Shown one piece after another: positions 1 to 6,407 of a stretch of 7,680 nucleotides of DNA (its first letter is position 1; each line of letters begins with the position of its first letter). The DNA comes from Candidatus Aminicenantota bacterium (lineage in GTDB: Bacteria > Acidobacteriota > Aminicenantia > UBA2199), in the NCBI GenBank assembly GCA_030612495.1, contig JAUWNT010000101.1, positions 1 through 7,680 of the forward strand, in the 5' to 3' direction. The position numbers and the translations under genes are program-made. A model generated the notes under the pieces. The model did not search any database, was not told the DNA's origin, and worked only from the letters and a program-made list of their open reading frames with translations.

Positions 1-343
1 CTTATTTGAAGGATATAGGGGACCTACATCTGTAGCACTTGTTTTTAATAGTAAGGGTATAATTTCCAAATGTTCAATGGTCAGATCAAGGGATACAAGG
101 TCATATGTTTATTTGTTGGTGAAAGAGGGCTTTCTTGATAAATTTAAGGATTTTAAAATGAATAACTCTATTAAAGTAGATGCAATAAGCGAAGCAACAG
201 AAACCTGCCATGCAATTCAAACATCTGTTCAAAAGACCCTTAAAGATTTTTTACCCTTATTTAATTCATTAAAAATAGATAAAAGTGGTGTTCTTCATTC
301 AATTAATCCTGATTTTAGTTTAGAAAAATTGCTGACGCGCTAA
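1..343 (+). CDS. FMN-binding domain protein, C-terminal part (5' end outside window)
   Basis: The reading frame is open from base 2 to the TAA at 341-343, giving 113 visible residues; the true start lies left of the window, and the ATG at 77 is internal because conserved sequence precedes it. The visible part resembles an FMN_bind domain of the RnfG/NqrC/NosR kind: GYRGPTSVALVF near the left edge, a dGkI-like turn (NSKGII), then SRDTRSYV where relatives have a DTpxYV or ETPG segment, and finally VDAISEATETC (from base 176), which matches the Dxx(S/T)GAT flavinylation motif. The threonine at 197-199 is the candidate FMN attachment site. The usual glycine before AT is glutamate here, so covalent flavin attachment is uncertain. 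Family members carry electrons in membrane or periplasmic redox complexes. Nothing of a signal peptide, membrane segment or iron-sulfur motif can be seen in this fragment, so the full architecture is unknown. It probably shares a transcript with the phosphoesterase 66 bases downstream. Confidence 0.72.
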   Translation, partial: LFEGYRGPTSVALVFNSKGIISKCSMVRSRDTRSYVYLLVKEGFLDKFKDFKMNNSIKVDAISEATETCHAIQTSVQKTLKDFLPLFNSLKIDKSGVLHSINPDFSLEKLLTR

Positions 344-398
344 TTAAGGTAAATTTGAATTTGTTAAAGGTTGGTGCTATTATTTTTTAATAGAAAAT

Positions 399-403
399 AG
401 GAG
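399..403 (+). promoter_or_regulatory. Ribosome-binding site AGGAG, fixes an ATT start
   Basis: AGGAG lies 6 bases before the ATT at 410. There is no ATG, GTG or TTG in any frame between this site and base 430, so this strong site has no conventional start codon to serve. The same frame is closed just upstream by TAG at 398. This decides the start of the phosphoesterase gene. Confidence 0.65.
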
Positions 404-409
404 TTTAAA

Positions 410-1291
410 ATTTCAGAAAAAAAAGGCTGGAATTGTTTTTTCGTTTCTGATCTTCATGGAAATATCGAAGGATATAAAAAATTATTTGAACGCATTACAA
501 TAGAACATCCGTATGCTGTTTTTATTGGTGGAGATATTCTCCCTTCCCCTTTAAAGGCATTGACAAGCATTATTGATATTTCTCATAAAGATTTTATTAA
601 TGATTTCTTAGTAAAAGGATTGAAAAAAGTAAAAACAAACCTGGAGGATGCTTTTCCAAAGATATTTGTGATCCTGGGTAATGATGATGGTCGGTTTGAA
701 GAAGCAGCTATGTTGGACGTAGCCTCTATGGGTATATGGGAGTACTGCCACAACAGACATATCCAATTGGGAGAATTTACTGTTTATGGGTACTCATATG
801 TTCCTCCAACACCGTTTCGTTTAAAGGACTGGGAACGATATGATGTCTCACGTTATATATGCCCCGGATGTGTTTCACTTGAAGAGGGAGTTCTATCTAT
901 CCCTGTTCCGGAGAGTGAATTGATATTTGCCACCATTGCAGAAGATCTGGACAAACTTACAGGGAATAATAATCTTGAAAAATCGATCTTTCTCTTTCAC
1001 TCGCCACCCTATAAATCCAAACTGGACCGCGCTCCACTGGACGGAAAAATGATTGATCATGTTCCTCTGGATGTTCATATAGGAAGTATTGCCATTCGGC
1101 GATTTATTGAAGAACGACAGCCTTTAATCACGCTTCACGGGCATATCCATGAGTCAACACGTCTCACGGGTTCTTGGCGAGATAAGTTCAATAGAACAGT
1201 AGCTTTCAATGCTGCTCATGATGGTCCGGAATTATCTTTAATCAGATTTGACCCTAATGCTCCTGAGAATGCAACTAGGGAGCTTATTTAA
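410..1291 (+). CDS. Calcineurin-like metallophosphoesterase (COG2129-like), ATT start
   Basis: A 293-residue protein if translation begins at ATT 410, as the AGGAG site and the motifs require. All the di-metal phosphoesterase motifs are visible in order: SDLHG (D14, H16), GGD (D42), GNDDG (N91, D92), HSPPY (H197) and GHIHES (H245, H247). Together they form a complete two-metal centre, so the enzyme should hydrolyse phosphomono- or diesters in the cytoplasm; no signal peptide or membrane segment is seen. The GYSYVPPTPFRLKDWE stretch (about 127-142) resembles what I recall of archaeal and bacterial Icc-related predicted phosphoesterases, which are mostly uncharacterised, so the substrate is not assigned. 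The first conventional start, TTG at 560, would give 243 residues and delete the SDLHG and GGD motifs, leaving no working active site. The gene follows the FMN-binding protein gene at 66 bases and ends 35 bases from the convergent gene at 1327. An 8-A run at 417-424 sits just inside the start. Confidence 0.88.
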   Translation: MSEKKGWNCFFVSDLHGNIEGYKKLFERITIEHPYAVFIGGDILPSPLKALTSIIDISHKDFINDFLVKGLKKVKTNLEDAFPKIFVILGNDDGRFEEAAMLDVASMGIWEYCHNRHIQLGEFTVYGYSYVPPTPFRLKDWERYDVSRYICPGCVSLEEGVLSIPVPESELIFATIAEDLDKLTGNNNLEKSIFLFHSPPYKSKLDRAPLDGKMIDHVPLDVHIGSIAIRRFIEERQPLITLHGHIHESTRLTGSWRDKFNRTVAFNAAHDGPELSLIRFDPNAPENATRELI

Positions 1292-1326
1292 AGTGACTAT
1301 AACTACCTGAAAGAGCGAAGAATATT

Positions 1327-4300
1327 TTATTTAGATATGCTAGTCCCCATTTTTAATGGTTTCGCAGCATCTGTGACAGCTCCGATTTTTATTGCATAGC
1401 TGTTTTTTTTCTCTATATCCTGATTTGTGACTAAATGGATATCTAATAAGTTGGTGGATTTATAACCTGTGCGCTTAAAGTTTACTTCAGCTAAGGAAAG
1501 GCCCCACCCATCTAACCATAATAGCAGTTCTTTTTTTTGTGTATCAGTGCCGATAAAATGAATTAGAATATCAATATCGCTTCCAGGACCTGCAGTGGCA
1601 TTTTTTGTACTACCGAACACATAGAAGCCTTTTACTCCAAAACGCTTGGGATCCAGTTGAGAAGCAATCCTGTTGGCCATATTGAGACGCCATATCCAAT
1701 AATCGTCTGAATACCGGGGTTGAGATATTTCTCTTTTTGAAGTTTCGATTGTTTTGTTTTTTGGATCTTCAAAAATTCCGATAGCTTCATCTAGTTCTGC
1801 ATTCATTAAAATATGCAGAGATGACCCATTGGCGCTGTGTGCTACATCGATTACTCTTATTACACTATCTAAATCTGCAAATTCTGGTAGCAATTCTGAC
1901 AGTATATTGTCACTTTTAGTAAAAAAAACTTCATTAAAAACAATTCCTTTTTCATCAGGGTAGAGTGGAAGATAATGTATTGAAGCTTCTACTAGGTCCT
2001 GGAAGAAATGTGTACCAAAAGAAAGCTCCGGTACATAATTGCCTTTTTTTTTAGCTATTTCTATTAAAGCTGCACAATTATTAATATCAGAATAAGTGAC
2101 ATTAACACCTAATTTTATATCACCACGGCTCCCCCAACGTCCAGGCCCCATTAATATAAACTGCCTTTTAGGAAGAATTTTGTTTAGTTTTCCTACAGCA
2201 TATCCTATATTTTTTAACTCTAAAATAGAAGATAAAAGGCTATATGCATCAGGATCAACATAAACTATATGAGTGATATTCTGAATATATCCGTTAGAGA
2301 TGTAACGATTTGCTGAAAAAGCAATCTTATTCTCCTTGATATCTTTGGGGATAGGCGCAGGTTGAATATTTTGAGAATAACTTTGAGGACGGCACTGAAG
2401 TAAATAGAAATTCGATCCGTCATGAGCAAATTCAATATCCACTGGAGTACCTAGTTTATCCTCTAAAAGCTTGAGCATGTTGTTCATATTTTTTACAAAA
2501 TCAGTTTTTTGCAAGAGACCTTCAAATGTAACTAAAAGTTCATCTTTTTCAAAGTCAATATTAAAAAGAGAAGTAGGTTTTCTGATTAAATCACCGTTTA
2601 CTACTGATACTATGTTTTGAATTCCGGGGATTTGATTGCCAAACTTTTTTATAAACCATTTTATTTCTACTGTTTCAAGAGAATTTGTATCTAAATTGAT
2701 GATATCGATATTTTTTGGGGAATATTGTATAATTTCGTCTAAAGTAACATTGACTCGCAGATCAGCTTTCCCAGGTGCGATTAACACAGGATAATCATCA
2801 GATACCCGGTCAACAGCGCGTGTTCCAAGTCCAGGCACCATACGAATTAAACCATCTTTTTGTTTAATGCGAGAAGACCACCTGAATTCATTGTTACTAA
2901 ATGCAACTCCTGCAAAGCTAGGTAGGTAGTAATTTCCTATCTTTGTTCCAACTACTTTTTGGATCATTATACCCATTTTTTCATTGAAGTCTAATAATCC
3001 CATTTCATTTCTATATGCAATGGGATCCGGACTGAAGGTTGAAGCATATACTTCAGCTATGGCGTCAGTTAATGCATCTAATCGTTCTTTTTTTGAACCC
3101 TGGTTTGCAAGAAAAAGGCTTTTATATTTTCCTGAAAAAGCCGCACCAAAACGATCTTCTAATAGACTGGAGCTACGAACAATGATAGGTGTTTCACCAA
3201 AATCATCTAATGCAATGGATAATCCCCGAATAATTTCTTGAGAAAAATGTGAGTTTTTGAATATCTGAATAATATTAGGGTATTCAATATGAATCTCATC
3301 CATATCTTTGTATTTTTGTTCAAAAACGTTTTCGAGATTATTGTAATGTAAAAAGTCCATCACTTCATCAGCTGTAATATACCAGGTTTTGGGGGTCTTT
3401 ATTTTTTTGAAGAATTCTTTATGTTCTTCTGAACTTCGTAAAATACATGATGCCAGGAATAGGCCTGAACTCTTGCCTCCCAATTTTCCCCAACTTTTAG
3501 CGGAAAATATGATGTTCTTTACAAGATCATAATAGTCATGTATCTTTATATAATTTTTTGCAATATTAATAAATTCTAATTGATCAGAAAAAAAATAACG
3601 AATAAGTGAGGCACGCAGGCTTTTTTCAGTAGCGTAATTTATTTTTAATCCTTCGTCTTCCAAGTAATGGAATCTTGTAATGGCATTTAATAAATCTACT
3701 AAAGATGTGTTTGGATTTTCAAGTATTTTAACAAGAAATCTGGATTTGTCATCTTCTATCCATCGTTGAATAAGGTTTAGTATATGATTTTCACTTAAAT
3801 TTTCAGAAGCAATTCTAAAGGTTTCATTATCTATAGAGAGTATTTTATCCATTGAATCTTTAGAGATGGGCTGGTTTAAATCCTCAATGTAGTTTGCATT
3901 CGTTGAATTACTTTTAAGCCCGTGCCCTGACTCCTCTAATAATATTTTAGCTTCATTAATTCCTTTCCAGCAAAGATAGTGAAGCATTTTCTGGGAGAGA
4001 AATAAAAAGAGTTCTTTGTTTGACTTCTTTATCAAATCAATAATAATACGCCATTCCGTAGTAGTTTTAGCATTCAATTTTTCCCCAGCTTTCTGCCACT
4101 GGTCATGTAAAGCATTTAATTTTCTATTAAGTAGCATATGACCGATACGTTCAGCAATAGATCCAATCAATTGATTCTCCTCTTTTAAAAAGCATCCTTC
4201 TGAGGTTATAGGTACTTTACTGGAATAGGAGACTGTTAGTTCTCCAACGATTTTTTCTTGTATTTTTATTTTAGCAGTTTGCTGAAATGAAGTTTTACGA

Positions 4301-4539
4301 TAGCCCGGAGAGCTGAAGACACGGTCATTATAGAGGATTTTTACCTGTGCAATATTGGGGAACTGCAATCCAGAGGGAATGATTTCAATTATTGATCTGA
4401 ATATCTCATCTACACTTAATTCAGTACTATAAAAAAATTTTTCCAATTCATATAGACAACTTAATTCTTTACGTCTTTCTTGAAGATCTCCTAATATAGT
4501 GTCTATAGTATCAGACTTATAATTCTTAATTTCACTCAT
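1327..4539 (-). CDS. GAF-like / PEP-pyruvate-binding (PPDK_N) / nucleotidyltransferase fusion protein
   Basis: A 1070-residue soluble protein. Residues about 20-140 resemble a GAF-like sensory region (ELSCLYELEKFF, an ILYND strand, FLKEE followed by a helix). Residues 140-340 are mainly helical and I do not recognise them. Residues about 350-720 are an ATP-binding domain of the PEP synthase/PPDK type: GKLGGKSSGL (351-360), RSSSLLED (455-462), GIMIQKVVG, GVAFS, GLGTRAVD, and IEFA followed by LLQCRP with E703, Q715 and R717 in the nucleotide-contact positions. Residues about 735-925 hold GPGRWGS (798-804) and GTHFF (842-846), shared with the neighbouring gene. Residues about 945-1070 are a nucleotidyltransferase: G976-S977, D988-I-D990, and D1033 in LLDIHLV complete the acidic triad. 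There is no phosphohistidine (TSHA-type) swivel domain and no TIM barrel, so calling it PEP synthase would be wrong. The ATG overlaps the upstream stop as ATGA and has AAAGGAG 10 bases away, so translation is coupled to the 588-residue paralogue. Domain calls are confident; the reaction is unknown. Confidence 0.88.
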   Translation of the reverse strand: MSEIKNYKSDTIDTILGDLQERRKELSCLYELEKFFYSTELSVDEIFRSIIEIIPSGLQFPNIAQVKILYNDRVFSSPGYRKTSFQQTAKIKIQEKIVGELTVSYSSKVPITSEGCFLKEENQLIGSIAERIGHMLLNRKLNALHDQWQKAGEKLNAKTTTEWRIIIDLIKKSNKELFLFLSQKMLHYLCWKGINEAKILLEESGHGLKSNSTNANYIEDLNQPISKDSMDKILSIDNETFRIASENLSENHILNLIQRWIEDDKSRFLVKILENPNTSLVDLLNAITRFHYLEDEGLKINYATEKSLRASLIRYFFSDQLEFINIAKNYIKIHDYYDLVKNIIFSAKSWGKLGGKSSGLFLASCILRSSEEHKEFFKKIKTPKTWYITADEVMDFLHYNNLENVFEQKYKDMDEIHIEYPNIIQIFKNSHFSQEIIRGLSIALDDFGETPIIVRSSSLLEDRFGAAFSGKYKSLFLANQGSKKERLDALTDAIAEVYASTFSPDPIAYRNEMGLLDFNEKMGIMIQKVVGTKIGNYYLPSFAGVAFSNNEFRWSSRIKQKDGLIRMVPGLGTRAVDRVSDDYPVLIAPGKADLRVNVTLDEIIQYSPKNIDIINLDTNSLETVEIKWFIKKFGNQIPGIQNIVSVVNGDLIRKPTSLFNIDFEKDELLVTFEGLLQKTDFVKNMNNMLKLLEDKLGTPVDIEFAHDGSNFYLLQCRPQSYSQNIQPAPIPKDIKENKIAFSANRYISNGYIQNITHIVYVDPDAYSLLSSILELKNIGYAVGKLNKILPKRQFILMGPGRWGSRGDIKLGVNVTYSDINNCAALIEIAKKKGNYVPELSFGTHFFQDLVEASIHYLPLYPDEKGIVFNEVFFTKSDNILSELLPEFADLDSVIRVIDVAHSANGSSLHILMNAELDEAIGIFEDPKNKTIETSKREISQPRYSDDYWIWRLNMANRIASQLDPKRFGVKGFYVFGSTKNATAGPGSDIDILIHFIGTDTQKKELLLWLDGWGLSLAEVNFKRTGYKSTNLLDIHLVTNQDIEKKNSYAIKIGAVTDAAKPLKMGTSISK

Positions 4540-6290
4540 TTTAATATTACTCCTTTGCGTTTCCTACCATCTACAATGATAGTAAGGGGTGAATTTAAGT
4601 GTATGTGCTTTACAAATATTCCCTGATCAATAACTTCTTGCTGCTCGAGCCAATCCCAATCTATTGAAAATTTATCGTTATTACTTATTGAAAAATATGG
4701 TATACCTAAATTGGAAATATTATGAAAAAAATGAGCACCCTGGCTTAAATCTATAGCTAGTCCTGGTAATTGAGATTCAACGATTACACTGGTACCAGCT
4801 ATCTGTCCCCATGTAATAGGTATTCCTAACCAGGGATCTGAACTACCCCACCGACCAAACCCAATTAACATATATGGGGTTTTATTTTTCTGCAATTTTT
4901 GGTTAAAGGCGGAGACTTCATTGCTGATCTTTTTTGAATTTTTTAATCCAAAATTTTTCGGTATAATATAAAGAATATCACTTATAAAATCAATAGTTCC
5001 ATTTCCCATAACATTATTAGATGCAGCCAGAACATTACTTTTTATTATTCTACTTTCATCGATTTCTATTAATTCGTTAGAAACCTTCATTGGCCTAACC
5101 TGGAGTAGTCCGAATCTGGAGAGTTCTTTTTTTTCTGCATTAATAGTAAAAGCAAATTCTATCTCAAGTTTAGCTTTGAATAACTCTTCACACAACTTTA
5201 GAATGGATTTTATCAATTGATTTAAAGGTATTAAGTTCATCTGGAGAATAGGAGCGAAATTAATTAATCTTGGTCCTTTGGAATTAATACCTATATCAAT
5301 GCGATCTGATTCATAATTGTATGTAGAGGCAATATGGCGTAGGGTATTATCGTACTCAGCATCTTGTAAGTTTAATTTAACTAAATATTCAGTTTCTTTT
5401 ATTGGATCATATTCAGGGAGTGGTTTCATATTAACTGCCCAGAAATCCAATTGTGTGTTATTTAATAATTCTTTGGTACTATTATACGGGGCTGTAACTT
5501 CAGGATATTCCGGGGAATAAGTCCAAACATTACCGCCATCCACAATAGATTTACCTAAACCTAAAGCCAGACTAATTACTCCATCTTCAGCGCGTGTATC
5601 AGAAAAAGGATAAAAATTATAAGAACGCGCTACACCAGATATGTCTGGATAATAACGTTTGTTATGAAGCAATCCTACCACTTCCTGGATTATTACAGCC
5701 ATTTTTTCATCTCTTATAGAGTAGGAAGTAGTTTTCATATAAGCTTTAGCATTTTTAAAAAATGTAGAAGCATAAACAAATTTAATAGCTTCGGTTAGTT
5801 TATGAAAACGTGTTTCGATATCCGGTTGATTATTAGGTGTCATCTTTGTCTCATAAATACCTGCGAAGGGTGAATCTATACTATCTTCCAATAAACTGGA
5901 AGAACGGACCGCAAGTGGAGTATTTACTTTGGCAATTAAAGCCCATAATTCCCCATTCAAATGGGAGGGTAAATATGCTCTTAAAAAATGATGAGCAATA
6001 CGCTCATCGCTTAAATCTGATAATGCTATCTTATAGAGATTATTCTGCTCCATAAAAATAGTGAAGAATTCTGTAGTAATAACCGTTAAACGCGGTATAT
6101 AGACAAGAAAAGGAGATGATTTTATCCCTTTGTAATGAGAAGTAATTTTTTCTTTTATGAAAGCTAGTCCTTTGGCTTTGCCGCCGAGATCTCCATTACC
6201 AATATATGTAAAATCATCTTTTTCACTATAGAAATTACGGTTGAACCTTGTTACATAAGAGCCGTAATTATTGTTTGTTTGTTTTATCAT
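4536..6290 (-). CDS. PEP/pyruvate-binding (PPDK_N) domain protein without phosphohistidine domain
   Basis: A 584-residue soluble protein from ATG 6290. An in-frame GTG at 6302 would add four residues but lacks a ribosome-binding site, whereas AAAGGGAG (6299-6292) precedes the ATG, though very closely. Visible motifs: GDLGGKAKGLAF (33-44), RSSSLLED (129-136), MAVIIQEVVG (197-206), GVARS, GLGKSIVDGG, IEFA (E378) and LLQVRP (Q397, R399). These are the hallmarks of the ATP-binding domain of PEP synthase and PPDK. Next come GFGRWGSSDPWLG (from 477) and QGAHFF (517-522), and the protein ends in a short strand-rich tail. The spacing from RSSS to the IEFA glutamate is 249 residues here and 248 in the 1070-residue neighbour; GRWGS to the HFF histidine is 41 versus 44. 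They are therefore colinear paralogues, this one lacking the GAF-like and nucleotidyltransferase ends. The swivel His domain and PEP/pyruvate barrel are absent, so it cannot be an ordinary PEP synthase. It is first in a two-gene operon; the substrate is unknown. Confidence 0.87.
   Translation of the reverse strand: MIKQTNNNYGSYVTRFNRNFYSEKDDFTYIGNGDLGGKAKGLAFIKEKITSHYKGIKSSPFLVYIPRLTVITTEFFTIFMEQNNLYKIALSDLSDERIAHHFLRAYLPSHLNGELWALIAKVNTPLAVRSSSLLEDSIDSPFAGIYETKMTPNNQPDIETRFHKLTEAIKFVYASTFFKNAKAYMKTTSYSIRDEKMAVIIQEVVGLLHNKRYYPDISGVARSYNFYPFSDTRAEDGVISLALGLGKSIVDGGNVWTYSPEYPEVTAPYNSTKELLNNTQLDFWAVNMKPLPEYDPIKETEYLVKLNLQDAEYDNTLRHIASTYNYESDRIDIGINSKGPRLINFAPILQMNLIPLNQLIKSILKLCEELFKAKLEIEFAFTINAEKKELSRFGLLQVRPMKVSNELIEIDESRIIKSNVLAASNNVMGNGTIDFISDILYIIPKNFGLKNSKKISNEVSAFNQKLQKNKTPYMLIGFGRWGSSDPWLGIPITWGQIAGTSVIVESQLPGLAIDLSQGAHFFHNISNLGIPYFSISNNDKFSIDWDWLEQQEVIDQGIFVKHIHLNSPLTIIVDGRKRKGVILK
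4550..4556 (-). promoter_or_regulatory. Ribosome-binding site for the 1070-residue protein, inside the upstream gene
   Basis: AAAGGAG on the - strand lies within the last codons of the upstream gene, 10 bases before the ATG at 4539. Together with the ATGA overlap (4539-4536) it supports reinitiation and roughly stoichiometric synthesis of the two paralogues. Confidence 0.7.
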
Positions 6291-6308
6291 ACTCCCTTTC
6301 ACTCGCTA

Positions 6309-6337
6309 TATATAACATCTTGTTAAAATTATTACAA
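6309..6337 (-). promoter_or_regulatory. Possible sigma70-like promoter for the paired PPDK_N genes
   Basis: On the - strand, TTGTAA (6337-6332) and TATATA (6314-6309) are separated by 17 bases, each matching its consensus at about four of six positions. A transcript would start near 6302, leaving a leader of about a dozen bases before the ATG at 6290. That start would place the GTG at 6302 at the very 5' end, which also argues for the ATG. The region is AT-rich, so a chance match is quite possible. Confidence 0.3.
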
Positions 6338-6338
6338 T

Positions 6339-6383
6339 AAAAAAAGATATTTTGAGGGGAGGGCGGGATTCTGAGATCCCGCC
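6339..6383 (-). terminator. GC-rich hairpin with offset T-run downstream of glutamate dehydrogenase
   Basis: GGCGGGAT (6362-6369) and ATCCCGCC (6376-6383) form a perfect 8-bp stem with a 6-base loop, standing out sharply from AT-rich surroundings. It lies 24 bases after the dehydrogenase stop codon at 6408. On the - strand a run of seven T (6345-6339) follows, but 16 bases after the stem rather than immediately. It is therefore a probable but not classical intrinsic terminator. It could allow read-through into the downstream pair, or only stabilise the 3' end of the mRNA. Confidence 0.55.
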
Positions 6384-6407
6384 TAATTTATTTATATATC
6401 TAGTGTT

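Noticed and set aside
377..393. CTATTA/TAATAG hairpin upstream of the phosphoesterase
   Set aside because: Only six weak A/T-rich pairs in AT-rich DNA, with no T-run after it; not convincing as a terminator or regulator.
371..400. TTG 371 and GTG 374 as upstream starts in the phosphoesterase frame
   Set aside because: Both run into the in-frame TAG at 398, before the AGGAG site is complete.
560..562. TTG as the start of the phosphoesterase gene
   Set aside because: It would discard 50 residues containing the SDLHG and GGD metal motifs, and no ribosome-binding site precedes it.
893..1078. Antisense open frame inside the phosphoesterase gene
   Set aside because: Lies opposite a frame with all catalytic motifs; no recognisable protein and no ribosome-binding site of note.
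1292..1326. Bidirectional terminator between the convergent genes
   Set aside because: No inverted repeat of useful length is visible in these 35 bases.
1754..3241. Open frames on the + strand at 1754-1963 and 2984-3241
   Set aside because: Shadows of the 1070-residue protein gene; no family resemblance.
5317..6055. Open frames on the + strand at 5317-5520 and 5837-6055
   Set aside because: Shadows of the shorter PPDK_N gene, whose conserved motifs lie on the opposite strand.
6120..6140. TSHY near residue 50 of the 588-residue protein as a PEP-synthase-type phosphohistidine
   Set aside because: It precedes the ATP-binding motifs and lacks the surrounding GG...SHAAI context and position of the swivel domain.
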